A stretch of 64,000 nt of DNA from Temnothorax longispinosus. Taxonomy: Eukaryota; Arthropoda; Insecta; Hymenoptera; Formicidae. Below, piece by piece: positions 11,388 to 23,298 of this stretch. The notes beneath the pieces are model-generated. The model saw only the letters and a list, made by a program, of their open reading frames with translations. It was not told where the DNA came from and searched no databases. Within the stretch, counting starts at the first letter, position 1, and every line of letters begins with the position of its first letter. The DNA is taken from positions 373,512 to 437,511 of the forward strand of contig NW_027270047.1 in NCBI RefSeq assembly GCF_030848805.1, in the 5' to 3' direction. A program made the position numbers and the translations under genes.

Positions 11388-12681
11388 CTTTCGGTTCAAT
11401 TTTTCTCATCTTTAGAATTGTGACGATTTATTATTACGTGAATCAGGAACCAGTCAGACGAAATGTGTCATTATAGAAATCCACTCGACTGTGCTCTCGC
11501 CTATCCGTACCATTGCTCGCGCGCACTCGGTAATTGAAATTTACTCGCGGTCCCGATAAGCTTTCCTGGTTCGCTCGTACTTGATGAAGGAAGTTACATT
11601 GACATTATGCAACTGACGCGTGTAACAGAATGCGTTATTTGAAGCTACGGACGATCGAATTGAATTTGAATAACGCCAAAAACTTGGCGGACTTGTTTTC
11701 AAATAAAGAGTTATTTCATAAATTAAACAAATTATCCGCAACTTATCCGTTTATACGCAATTATACTTGTATAATTTAGCGTGAAGCAAAATATCCTCCG
11801 ACGACATTGGCAGCAATCACTTTAATTTCGCTTCAAAACAGTGAATCAACGGTATAATAATGAAAACAATTATAGAAATTAATCGTCGCATACATTCAAT
11901 TCGTCTCGTTATAAAATGTCATTCGAATTACTCATTGGCAAATGATCAAAACGTTTGCAAGAAAATCATCTTCCTCTCGCTCATAACGCAGAAGCATTTC
12001 CCGATGTATCGTTACATTTGTTTTGTTATACCTTCTCGATGTAAATTTCGCACACGATACGCCTTTTATCTGAAAGAGAAAAGAAAAGAACAAGTTTTAA
12101 TATAAAGATTTTCTGTCTGAGATCTGAGATAAATCTCGATTGTTGATCTTTCTCTTTCGCGAATAAAGAGAAATCCTACCAAAAATATATGTCCTTGTTG
12201 GTGAATTTAAATGCAAGTGGAAATGCAAAAAGGAAAAAAGATTCCTTGCTACGCAATCACCTGCTATTGCATATGCATATACGTCTGAAGATTTATGTAG
12301 AACAAATGGGATGATATAAAAAGTGACAAAATAGGAGGGAATGAGGAAGAGAAGGAGGGGAAAGAAAAAGAAGTTTGATCAAGCGAGATTACCGCGACTA
12401 CTCGTGCGTGCGCTTTAATCTGACGGAAACAATTACGTGTACAGATCTGTATGCACCGATACACCAAACGTCGCGCGAATTCTTTAAGCAGTCTGTTAAA
12501 AACTGCCGGCTGGCTAAGACGCGCGCAAAATTCCAGGAAACGTCCAGGATCCCTCCGGAGTAATAATCAAATACTTGCTCAGAATATAATTTTTTCATAT
12601 TTTTTTTTATTTGTATTCAAAATATGACAACACGTTTTTAATAAATCATTAAACCTGCGAAAATACCAGCCAACCATATCC
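11388..12681. other. No supported gene
   Basis: Mixed-composition DNA with several short ORFs (for example 11860-12105 plus and 12375-12563 plus) that show no recognisable motif. It may contain the promoter or further 5' exons of the minus-strand membrane-protein gene; nothing decisive is visible. Confidence 0.35.
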
Positions 12682-12748
12682 GAATCTCTCGCCTTCTTCC
12701 CCTCTCTCTCTCCCCTCCCTCTCCCTCTCCCTCTCCCTCTCCCTCTCT

Positions 12749-12799
<51 letters not shown>
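12682..12799 (+). repeat. (TC)n pyrimidine tract
   Basis: CCCTCT repeats grading into pure (CT)n, ending at 12799. It directly precedes the 5' end of the first non-LTR element. Confidence 0.95.
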
Positions 12800-12802
<3 letters not shown>

Positions 12803-13080
12803 AGTATCACTTGTGTCACGCTGTGTTCTTGCTCCTGCTTCGAGTTGATCTGCTTTCTGCCGTGAGCTGCCTTCGGGCCTTTATGTTGCAGATTTAAGCA
12901 GGTCTTTTGTTGCTTGTCACGCGCCTTATTCTTTTTCTCGAAGATTGCCACCTAAATCCGAATATTTTCGTGACAAGCATCATTACTTATCATAACCTCT
13001 TTCTTGGAATCATTGTCGATTTCTCCGGATTGCCTGTATGAAGTGTCTTGCTGCGCATGCGCCTGCCTGTTGATCTCCTC

Positions 13081-13132
13081 TTTCTACACCTGCTATTGGG
13101 TCTGACTTTCTACACCTGCTATTGGGTCTGAC
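13081..13132 (+). repeat. 26-bp perfect tandem duplication in 5' UTR
   Basis: The text beginning TTTCTACACCTGCTATTGGG is repeated twice back to back (13081 and 13107) in the presumed 5' UTR of element 1. It may be a promoter-region duplication or a replication slip. Confidence 0.9.
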
Positions 13133-13296
13133 GTGTGTGCTCTCTCTTTCAGCGCATGTGTTACCATCGGAGGGCTTAGCACGTGCTACCGCTTGTTACC
13201 ATCTGTGGCTTTTGCACGTATTACCTTCTGCTACTGACCGGATTGCCCAGCTGCATTTTTCGGGTTCTGATCTTCGACTTGCTTAGTGTATTACTT

Positions 13297-14346
13297 ATGC
13301 AGTGCTACAAGTGTAAGAAGTCAATTGCGACTACTTCACTTGCATGCGAGTGCAACAAATTGTTTCATCCCGGCTGTGTCAAGTCGTATTCCCTGACCAG
13401 ATACGCGGATCACTGTTGTAGAGCCTTAGCAGCGTTGCAAGTTTTACCTCTTACGCCGCAGACTGACAGGTGTGCACAATCATCTAATATCGATGATATG
13501 GCTTCTCCCTCGGGCACGCAACCACAATCTACGGAAGTGCTGTTAACGTCTATAGTGTCAAGGATGAAGGAATCTGACAAGAAATTGACTACATTTATGG
13601 AGGATCAACGAGCTAGGAGTGAGGAATCGAATAATAAATTGGCGGCTTTTATGGAGGATCAGCGTAATATTAATAGAGATAAATAACAAACTGAGCAAGC
13701 TGAACCTTATCGCAGAAACAGTTGCCCAAAACTCTCAGCGTATCACCAAGCTGGAGCAGGAGTGCTCGACTCAGGCGCGTGTATCCAGTCTCTAAAAACT
13801 GCTCAGGCGCGTGATATCCTGGCTCTAAAAACTGCTCGGCCCTTTGAGCGTTCTGAAGACGAAAATAAGTTAATTGTTTCTGGACTGCCTGCGGCGTCGT
13901 CGATTGCCCCGACTGAGCTTGTCGGCAACGTATTTAGTGTCCTAGATATACAGCATCTCTCCTGCCACATTCTTAACGTTAGACCCATGACACGGAAATC
14001 TCAACCCGAAGCAACTCCCGGCCGTTCCACGAAGACTGGTGACAGTGTTTCGCTTGTCGTCACCGTGGCGTCTGGTGCTGTCCGTGATATTGTGATCGCC
14101 AAAAAGCGTGCGCGACGCACGCTGAGGCAGAGGGATGTTTGTGGCAATGACTCGGATCGGAGTGTACACGTAAATGAGTTGCTCCCTAAGGACATTTATG
14201 AATTGCTTCAACAGACGAAGCGTGTAGCTAAAGATAGATCTTACGCGTATGTCTGGGTGAGGGGTGGTCGTGTCCGTGTCAGGCGCTCTGACGGTGAGCC
14301 CGTAATTCTAATTTCCTCTAAGGCTGATCTCGACAAGCTTGTTTGA
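13297..14346 (+). pseudogene. Non-LTR ORF1: zinc finger, coiled coil, RRM-like
   Basis: Nucleic-acid-binding ORF1 protein. The ATG at 13297 begins a cysteine/histidine cluster (QCYKCKKS, ACECNKLFHPGC) resembling a PHD-type finger. Next comes a charged heptad-rich segment with an internal repeat (TTFMEDQR then AAFMEDQR), likely a coiled coil. A frameshift near 13685 moves the rest into another frame (from about 13690 to the TGA after 14343), which holds an RRM-like strand (KLIVSGLP) and a C-terminal region with AYVWVRGGRV and a VRR segment like the C-terminal domain of L1-type ORF1 proteins. Domain assignments past the coiled coil are by resemblance. Confidence 0.75.
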
Positions 14347-14370
14347 TGTGTTGACACCAGTCACTCGGCG

Positions 14371-17274
14371 TTGTCTGATCATGCTATATCATCATTCACA
14401 CATTGTTGCTCTGCTTCGGGGACCACTCAATTTCGCGTGGCCCAATTTAACGCCAATTCTCTGCGTGGTCACATTGATTTCATCAGACTATATTTCAACG
14501 CCAACCACTATCATGTAATTTCTGTGTCTGAAACTTGGCTTCATGCAGGCGTTTCTGATGACCTTGTGGCTCTAGATAATTATTTTTTGTTACGTCATGA
14601 CAGAGCGGGATGAGCGGGCGGAGGAGTAGCATGCTATATAAATAAATTGCTTAAAGTTAAAGTTGTAGCTGCCTCCAGTAATCTTAACGATAATTCACCT
14701 GAGTATCTAATTATTGAGATACGCTTTCCGGATGGTGAATCAGTACTATTTGCGTCCATTTACAGAAGACCTAAGGGCCTCCTCTTTCATGACTTTGTTG
14801 AGACATTAACTAGATACTCACACCTGTATAAAAATGTAATGATCGGAGGTGACTTAAATTGTAATTTATCATCGACCAGTTATGAGGCGAACTACTTGCG
14901 TGAGCTTATGTCCAGCTTATTACACATTATTAATTCAGAACCTACCTATCACACGGCTACCTCAGACTCATGGCTCGATGTTTTGATTATAGATGATGCT
15001 GATAAGCTTTTATCTTTTACTAAATCTCAGAGTCCTTTCATAGCTGGTCATGATATGATAGAGTTGTCTATGTTACTAAATTCAAATTCGATGTCTGAGC
15101 GCACTATTTCGCGGCGTAACTACAGGGGTATTGACTGTTCTGAGTTCTCAGATTACCTGGTGTCCATTGCTGGTACAGTGCGAACTGAAATTGATAAAGT
15201 GTCTAATGACGCTGATGTTGATAGATTCTGCGAAGTGATGTCTCGCAACCTGTTAAAGGCACTGGATATTTTTGCTCCCACTCGTGTATTTACAATTAAG
15301 AAGCCTCCAGTGCGGTGGCTGACGGGTGATCTTAGGACTCGGATGCGTACTCGTAATCAGCTATATAAGCGGGCAAAACGCTCTAATAGTTTACTTGAAT
15401 ATGCCACTTATAGACTTTTTCGCAATCAGCTTAATGAAGACATTAGACGCGCTAAAAGTGAGTTTCAACTTAAATCTCTTGAAAACATCACCGATCCTTC
15501 AAAACTTTGGAGAGAACTTGCTCGTCTTGGTCTAGTGAAGTCTACCTTAGTTTCTCCTTTACATTTTTTTACTCCTCATCAACTGAATTCTTACTATGTT
15601 TCTGTTTCCGCTACTCTGTTACCTTGCTCATTTACCGACTTTATTTCCGCTATTGATCTGGTCTCTTGTCTATCTCAGCGTCCTGAGTTTGTCTTCTCTG
15701 CTATTACGTCAGATATGGTCTATAAACTGGTTTCTGCGGGACCTCTTCATTCTTATGCGTCGGGTGCTGATGGCTTACCTCTCTACATCCTGCGCATAGC
15801 TTGGCCTACGATTTCATCCTGTCTAACTGCGTTACTTAATTGCTCATTGGAGACCTCTTCTTTTCCATCTCAGTGGAAGCGGGCGCTTATCCGTCCTCTC
15901 TCAAAGATTTGAATTCCTTTATCCCCATCTGATACGCGACCGATAGCTAATCTGCCTGAACTGTCAAAAATACTTGAAAGGATCGTTGCCTCGCAGATCT
16001 CTGATTATTTAAACAAGTATAATCTCATAAATCCCAGACAGTCTGCGTATCGCCCGAGTCATAACACTCAGTCAGCACTTCTGCGTGTTTGTGACGAGAT
16101 CAAGAAGGCAATTGACGAGGGACTCGTATTGATCATGATTCTCTTTGACTTTAGTAAAGCGTTTGACACTGTTCCGCATCTTCGACTTCTCAGTAAACTT
16201 AAAGAGTTAGGATTTTCTGACTCTGTCCTTATATGGATTTATTCATATTTGACAGGCCGTTCTCAGGCTGTGGTTGATGATGCGGAGGGTCTTTCGTCTT
16301 GGCTTTTTACGTTGTGTGGAGTCCCGCAGGGCTCTGTGTTGGGACCACTTTTATTTTCCTTGTACATAAATGATATTGGTAGAGTATTGTTATATTCAGA
16401 GCATATGATATTCGCTGATGATGTTCAGATATATCGAGCGTGTCCACCCTCTGATATTCTTCATAATCTCAATCTGATCTCTAGGGATGCAAATGCCATC
16501 TTTGATTATGCCTCGGAGAATGGCTTGAAACTGAATCCTGCCAAGTCTAAAGTTATCATATTCGGCAGTAATAGAAACGTCAATAGTATTGATCTCAACC
16601 TTTTACCACCTATCATAGTCAACAACATACCTTTGCCATTTGTCAGTGAGGCGAGGAATTTGGGTGTCGTTTTTGAGTCCAATCTCTCTTGGAGAAAACA
16701 CACTTCGCTTGTCTCGCAAAAAGTCCACTGGGCGTTATACAAGCTCAAGTTTAACAAAAACTCTCTCTCCACTGAGCTTAGAATTAAGCTTGTGACGGCT
16801 TTAGTTCTACCTCATCTGGATTACTGCTGTCTTGTTTATCATGGCCTAAGTGAGGAACTGAACACCAAACTACAGAGACTCGTGAATTGTTGTATCAGGT
16901 TCATTTACAACTTGCGACGAGACGAGCATGTTACTCCGTACAGACGTCGCCTGGGTTGGCTTTCAGTCAAAAACAGACGGCTTTACTTTCTTGGATGTCA
17001 GATGTACCGCATACTTTATATGCTCTCACCTGTGTATTTAAGGGAGCTATTTACACCTCTCGACTCATCGCTTAGGAGATCCGAACGATTAGCCACTTCT
17101 TCAAATCACATTTTTCATATTCCTGCTCATACAACAGTTACTTACAGAAACTCCTTCCAGCTTTCGTCTATTTATTTCTGGCATTCTCTTCCTGGTAATA
17201 TTACTTCGGCATCGTCTCTTGCATCCTTTAAGTGTCTTCTTCGTGCGTATTTATTTTCGTCTGAATCAGAGTGA
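14371..17274 (+). pseudogene. Non-LTR ORF2: endonuclease and reverse transcriptase
   Basis: Encodes an apurinic-like endonuclease followed by reverse transcriptase. Endonuclease motifs include QFNANSLRGH, SETWL, IYRRP, GDLNCN and AGHDMI. The RT shows RPIANLPELSK, FDFSKAFDTVP, GVPQGSVLGP and FADDVQ. A C-terminal conserved block includes LRRDEHVTPYRRRL. There are two in-frame stop codons, TGA at 14611 and TGA at 15910, with otherwise continuous frame on both sides, so this copy is probably inactive. No RNase H domain follows. The terminal stop is just before 17275. Confidence 0.9.
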
Positions 17275-17307
17275 CTGGTGTGCAATATTGTTTCCGTTAT
17301 TATACAT

Positions 17308-19263
17308 TGTGACGTTGCGGCTCGCCGCACCGTCGCGGCGCCCCGCCGCCGTCACAAGGCGCGGAATTTCGCGCCCAGGGACGGACCAGGGAGGCAACGA
17401 CGAGATCTCCAGGGGTCGTATTTAATCGCGTTTCCGCATTTTGATTACTTTTTTTTGTTTCTTTTTGCAATGTAATACGCGCGGCACCTCACCCACACCA
17501 CGGCAAACCTTCGAGGGAGTATTTGGCGAAGAAAATCAAGGACGATCGATAACCAAGGAGGGGTGGCAAACGCGGAAGCAGCAGAGATCGCGGGCTGGCG
17601 AGAGCAACGCGGCAGGCGGGCGGCACATGCGGCGGCGACGGACGAGGCCGCCGATAGCGGGGCCCCGAGCGCTGGGTAAACACCCCGCTTCAGCAAATGA
17701 TCTCCACAAAACACCGACCCCCGGGGTGGCTGGCCACCGCCCCAGGGTCAAACCGGAGGCACACCGGCACGAGCGAAGTTCCGTCCGCCGCTAAGGACAA
17801 AAATTTGAGGAGTCGCACGCCGCCGAGGGACCGTTGCCCGCCCCCAAAGGATCTCGTATCGACAGCACTGCGCCGGGACACCGCGGGCTTGCAAGCTCGC
17901 GCCCCTCAGGAAGGGGTACCGTATCGATTCCGCAATCGAGCGGGTCTAGCGTTTTCACTCTCTGGTCGTCCGTCGGCAAGAAACGTTTTGTAAGATACGC
18001 GATAGCCACCCCGAGTCGGGTATTTCGATAATTGTCTGGCGGATCGAGGATCGTTGGAAGAAGGTGACGGCGAGGCGCCCAGGAGGAGGCAGATCACCGG
18101 TGAGGTTGCCCGTAAATCGCGATATATAAAGCCACGACACCGCCCTCCGGTGCACGCTCTCGCTCGGGATAACGCATGTTAAGATCGAGTGTAATTTCGC
18201 GATCGATAACGAGAGCGAAGGGCCTCGGGATGGTATCGTGGCCGCGGAACCGTGGTACAAGCGTTATGGCGAATCCCTGGAGATCGCGATAGGCGTTAAT
18301 GAGTTCGATATCGCGAGTATATTGCGTTGTCCTCGCGACCTTGGTGTACGGCCGCATACGGGCCGGTATTTCGTCAATTGCGTTACCGTTTCTTCGCGCC
18401 GGGAAATTCTTGTGTTCGAGCGTCGGTGTTAGCGTATCGATTTGTGTTCGGATCTCGTTATTACGGGTGATAATTGTGCTCTCGCGTTGAGAAACTTGCG
18501 TCCGGTATTAATTGCGTTACGTCCTATGGCGTCCCGGCTCGTGATAATCTCGAATTTTGCGTTGGAATGTCGATGGCATGGTTAATCGCGGTCGAAGGTC
18601 GTTCCCGCCGATTGATTAATAATGTTAGACTTGTATTCGCGTTAAGAAATTACCGGCGTTCACACGTTTCGTGCGTTTAGATGTTACTTGCGTAGTTCTT
18701 CATGGCGTTCCGTGGTTATTAGCGATATCGCGACTTGCTTGGTTAAATGACTCGGCGCCTCCCCGTTGCGCCCGAGCAGATTCACTCGCGTTAGGTTACG
18801 ATATCATTGCGACAGAGTTTTCGTACGGTTTTCGACTCGAATTATTAATTGTGTGAGAATAGAGCCTTCAGCGTGTTTATTAGAGACTCAATTTCTTGAT
18901 TTGTTTATTGAATTTATTTTCTCGACAACCAGTACTCAATAAATGTTATTTTCTTTGTTATCTGACTGAGTATGAAATTATCGTGTCACCCTGCCGAATA
19001 TAGCGCTGCCCTTCATTAACCCCGCCCGTGACTAGGTCAAGCTAGCCGATTCCACGCACCTCCACACTTCGTTTTGCGTCTCGTTTAGGTTTTCGCGATT
19101 TCGTGGACGCGAATGTACGCGTCTGGCGCCCAACATTCGGAACCTTTCGTGGAGTATCGGAGGTGCGGGGAAATCACTGGAGAGGCCAACCATCCCGCTC
19201 TCCTAAGTCCTTTTGATCCGGCACACGTCCCGGAGCGGTCCGGGAGTGCAAAAAGTCGTGACA
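17308..19263 (+). mobile_element. Probable solo LTR or short LTR-type element
   Basis: A GC- and CpG-rich insertion of 1956 bp splits the 3' UTR of non-LTR element 1. It starts TGTGACG and ends CGTGACA, the TG...CA ends of LTRs, and is flanked by the 4-bp direct repeat ACAT (17304-17307 and 19264-19267), as made by Ty3-type integrases. A primer-binding-like TGGCGCCCAAC lies at 19123-19133 and an AATAAA-like CAATAAATG near 18938. The PBS-like text inside the element argues that it may be a deleted element rather than a pure solo LTR. No coding domain is visible; the many short ORFs are a by-product of GC content. Confidence 0.6.
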
Positions 19264-19450
19264 ACATATATTTAGTTTTAAGTAATTTTAGTTTAAGTAG
19301 CATTAAGTTTAAGTAGTACTCATGATGCAATGTTTTATCATGCTTATACTCTTCTTTTCTAGTTAATATTAAGTTATATATAATGTCTTTTGCTGTATTG
19401 TATCTTTGCCCTATAACTTATGTTTGGGCATATTAAACAATCAATCAATT

Positions 19451-19452
19451 TT

Positions 19453-19487
<35 letters not shown>

Positions 19488-19523
19488 TTTTTCCCTCTCT
19501 CTCTCTATCTCTCCCTCTCTATT

Positions 19524-19596
<73 letters not shown>
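19451..19596 (+). repeat. (TC)n tract between non-LTR elements 1 and 2
   Basis: Nearly pure CT repeats joining the 3' end of element 1 to the truncated 5' end of element 2. Confidence 0.97.
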
Positions 19597-19599
<3 letters not shown>

Positions 19600-20613
19600 C
19601 TTAAATGGTTTAAGAGTTATTTAACTGATAGAACTCAGCAAGTCAAATTTAACAATGTCACCTCATCAAAAAGAAGAACCATATATGGTGTTCCACAAGG
19701 CTCAATATTGGGCCCAATCCTTTTTTTAATTTATATTAATGATTTAAAGAAAGTATTAAAATATTGTAAATGTAAAATGTTCGCGGACGACACAATTGTA
19801 TACTACAGTAGCTCTAACTCTATTGAAATTGAAAACAAAATTAATTATGATTTAAAAAATTTATCAATTTGGTTAAAAAATAATATGATAAGTTTGAATG
19901 TTGCAAAAACTAAATTCATCCTGGTAAGAGGTGTGCGGGCCTCTATGACAAGTGAAAAATGCAATATTAAAATTGAAGATAATAATATTGAGAACGTTGA
20001 TAATATTAAATACCTTGGTATTATTATTGACAAACATTTAAACTTTAGCGAACACGTAAAGTACACAGTTAAAAAGATTTCAAAGAAAGTAAATTTTTTA
20101 TTTAGAATCGGAGACTCAATGTCGCCACTAACTAGAACTATTATTTATAAAAGTATAATTGCTCCGCATTTTGACTATTGTTCTACAATTTTCTTAAACG
20201 TCGGCAAAACTGAACTTAATTTGTTACAAAAAGCGCAAAACCGAGCGATGCGTGCAATTATTAGATGTAGTAAGTTCACACCGATAAATCTAATGTTAAA
20301 TGCGTTACATTTCTTTAATGTTCGACAAAGAATTGCGTTGAATACACTTATATTTGTACATAAAATGAAACTAAAAATAAGTCCGTCGTATCTTGCGGAA
20401 AGTTTAAAACTTGTGGGCGAGACCCACTCTTACAATACACGACAGCGCAATAATATTTGTATCTCAAAGCGAAATCAAACAAAATCACAACAAACACTAA
20501 TGTACAACGGTTTTAAAATTTATAACGACTTACCTAATGATATAAAATCAATTGACAATGTTAATGCATTTAGAAGAAAAGCGAGCAAATATGTTAAAGA
20601 GGTGTATGTGTGA
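19597..20613 (+). CDS. Reverse transcriptase fragment (element 2)
   Basis: Continuous open frame of about 338 codons ending TGA at 20611-20613, with no internal stop. It starts mid-domain and shows YGVPQGSILGPILF, the catalytic FADDT box, a region with YLGIIIDKHLNF and C-terminal PHFDYCSTIF. The longer ORF that reads back into the CT tract (Ser/Leu repeats) is an artefact. Fingers and endonuclease parts are missing, so this copy is dead on arrival by 5' truncation. Confidence 0.88.
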
Positions 20614-20831
20614 GAGAATTGTACGAACTGTTAATCAAATATTTATTTATTATATTATTTATTTATTATATTATTTATTGAAATAATTGACCTGGTCTGG
20701 TTGGGTTTTTCTTGGGTTTCCCCAATCCTTGCAACAAATGTTGGACCACATGTAAATTCCCAAGCGACAATTAATAACATGTAAAATGTATATTGTTAAA
20801 GTAGCCGCTGAGGCTAAATAAACCACATCAA
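19597..20831 (+). mobile_element. Non-LTR retrotransposon 2, 5'-truncated
   Basis: Only the later RT part of ORF2 and the 3' UTR remain; the 5' break is exactly at the end of a (TC)n tract. The element is more AT-rich than its neighbours and belongs to a different family. Its 3' end (GTAGCCGCTGAGGCTAAATA, then AACCACATCAAT) again abuts a (TC)n tract. Confidence 0.88.
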
Positions 20832-20862
<31 letters not shown>

Positions 20863-20873
20863 CTCTCTCTCTA

Positions 20874-20944
<71 letters not shown>
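20832..20944 (+). repeat. (TC)n tract between elements 2 and 3
   Basis: CT repeats with a few CTAT interruptions, linking the 3' end of element 2 to the 5' break of element 3. Confidence 0.97.
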
Positions 20945-20947
<3 letters not shown>

Positions 20948-22707
20948 AACCATCTCTTCCTTCACCCTTAAACTTCTTTTCGCGTGATGAGCTGAATTCC
21001 TACTATGCTTCTATATCGAATCGTCACCCCTCTTGCTCGCAAACCGAGTTCTCTGACATCTTATTATCCTTAACGCCTGAAGAACCGATATTCTCGTTTT
21101 CTCAAGTCACGTTCGACAGCCTGCGCTCAGTCATGGGTGCAACTTCTTCTTCCTTCGCCTCGGGTTTTGACCAGTTGCCTCTATCCATCGTTGCCCTCGC
21201 TTTGCCCCATATTGGGAATCTCGTGGTCTCTCTATTCAATTGTTGCCTTAACCTTGGCCACTTTCCATCGCTCTGGAAGCGCGCCATAGTGCGCCCACTT
21301 TCTAAAATCAAGACACCCTCCTCGCCTTCCGACACGAGACCTATCACGAATTTGTGTGAGCTCTCTAAATTATTTGAAAAAATCATCCACCGTCAAATCG
21401 TGGATTTCATAACTACCAACCACATTCTTGACGATCGACAGTCAGGCTTCCGCAAGGGCTACTCGACCCAGACTGCTCTACTTCGTATATCTCATGACAT
21501 CAGGAGAGCTGTTGACCTAGGCGAGATCATCATACTGGTCCTCTTCGATTTTAGTAAGGCTTTTGATACCGTTTCACATCCTCTGCTATTGAAAAAACTC
21601 AGGAAATTAGGTTTCTCCGATTTAGCCCTTAAGCTGATCTTTTCATATCTCACTGGTCGCACTCAGGCGGTCGTAGATCTCGAGGGCATTTTCTCCGATT
21701 GGTTATCCGTCACTTTAGGAGTCCCGCAGGGATCAGTCTTGGGGCCGCTTCTTTTTTCCCTGTTCATTAACGATATAGGGGCATTTCTGCGATTTACTCA
21801 GTATATGATATTTGCCGACGACACGCAGATCTACCGCAGATGTCTCTTACGCGAGCTGAACACGGGTCTTCGGCTCGTGGCGCACGACGTCGGAGTCATA
21901 GCGGAATTCGCGGCCGCTAATGGATTGACCCTTAACCTCAATAAATCAAAGGTTCTCTTACTGGGAAGCAGGCGCAACGTTGTGCAGATCGATCTCAGCA
22001 GCCTTATCCCTGTATCAGTAAATGGAACCTCTATTCCATTTGTTCCCGAGGCGAGGAATCTGGGGGTTATCATGAGATCAGACCTATCGTGGAAAAGTCA
22101 TGTCTCTTACATCTCCAAGCGTGTGCATTTCACGCTCCACAAGCTGAAATTCCACAAAAACTCGCTATCATTCCAGCTACGTATAAAACTTGTATCCACT
22201 TTGATCAGGCCTTTGCTAGACTACTGTTCGCTAGTCTTCAACGATGTCACTGATGAACTCAACACAAAATTGCAAAGGCTCATGAATTGTGGAATTCGGT
22301 TCATCTTTAATCTGAGACGCGATGAGCATATTACCACCTATCGGCATCGACTGAGATGGCTATCTGTAAGAAACAGACGTCGCTACTTTCTCGGAGTGGA
22401 AATGTTCAAAATATCCAAAGGAATGTCTCCCAACTACCTTTCCGAGATTTTTACTGAATTCGATCCCTCGACAAGGCGATCCTCACGGTTAGCTTTACCT
22501 CAATCATTTCAGATTCCTATCCATAGAACCGAAACTTACCACAACTCCTTTCACCCTGCAGGAATCTATCTCTGGAACACACTTCCTACCGAGGTGGTGT
22601 CTGCCACGTCTGTTGCCGCTTTCAAAAATAAGCTCCACGATCACCTCTTTTCACTTGAGCAAAGTACTTCTTCCCCTGCAGAGCTAGTCACCGTGCATGT
22701 TGTGTAG
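20945..22707 (+). CDS. Reverse transcriptase, intact to its stop (element 3)
   Basis: Open from the 5' break to TAG after 22704, about 586 codons with no stop or frameshift; the first ATG in frame is at 21133. Motifs: LWKRAIVRPLSKI, RPITNLCELSK, LFDFSKAFDTVSHP, GVPQGSVLGPLLF, FADDTQIY and LRRDEHITTYRHRL. The endonuclease domain is missing. The unbroken frame suggests a recent insertion compared with elements 1 and 5. Confidence 0.9.
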
Positions 22708-23142
22708 CACTGCGGAGGGTTTAAACCGCGAGAGTATTGTCGAGCCGCATGCGCATATTCTGTATCTTGGGCGAATGGTTGTCTACGACATTGACTGATG
22801 GGCTTGTGTGCCAATAGGTTTGAGTGTTGAAGATGCAATTAAGTGACGTGAACTGGAGCGCTGGCCTGAGCGGTCGAACTCCTAGTGGGAGCGGGGGACT
22901 GTAGTGCGATCGCGTTGTTGGCACGAGCTTGCCTATTCTTGCGCTGATTCTTTTCTATTATCTACGATTGTCAGCGGTGATTGCGCGGACTCGCACCCAT
23001 TTTTGCTAGCCTTGTACATACTCTTATTCTTTTTGTCTTTTTATATGCTTATGTTGCTTGTATATTACCTTTATATCATTGTATTGTTATCGTTTTGCCT
23101 AAAGTTTAAACTAGGGCATAATAAAAATTATTCATTCATTCA
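20945..23142 (+). mobile_element. Non-LTR retrotransposon 3, 5'-truncated
   Basis: Begins inside ORF2 at the edge of a (TC)n tract and ends after GGGCATAATAAAAATTATTC with CATT units, followed by (TC)n. The RT is related to that of elements 1 and 4 but clearly diverged. The 3' UTR is 22708-23142. Confidence 0.88.
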
Positions 23143-23151
23143 TTCTCTCTC

Positions 23152-23212
<61 letters not shown>
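23143..23212 (+). repeat. (TC)n tract after element 3
   Basis: CT repeats ending the array of three retrotransposons, next to AT-rich host sequence. Confidence 0.97.
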
Positions 23213-23213
<1 letters not shown>

Positions 23214-23298
23214 GACATGGAGGTCAAACTTGACGTGGAGGTGTTGTGAAAAAGAATTTACATATCGGCCAAATCTTGAAAAATAATACAATACATAC

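Larger units (their letters stand above)
12800..19450 (+). mobile_element. Non-LTR retrotransposon 1 (CR1/Jockey-like)
   Basis: A near full-length element with 5' UTR, ORF1 (13297-14346), ORF2 (14371-17274) and a 3' UTR that is split by a GC-rich insertion (17308-19263) and resumes to 19450. It is bounded by (TC)n tracts on both sides. The 3' end carries short tandem CAAT units after the text TTTGGGCATATTAAA. Its ORF2 is closely related to the 54426-56378 copy. ORF2 lacks an RNase H domain, as in CR1/Jockey-type elements; exact clade assignment would need a tree. Confidence 0.88.

Noticed and set aside
17308..19263. Numerous short ORFs in the GC-rich LTR-type insertion
   Set aside because: All are short and overlapping on both strands without motifs; explained by GC content.
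19406..19624. Plus ORFs through (CT)n encoding Leu/Ser repeats
   Set aside because: Pure dinucleotide repeats stay open in all frames; only the RT part after 19597 is supported.
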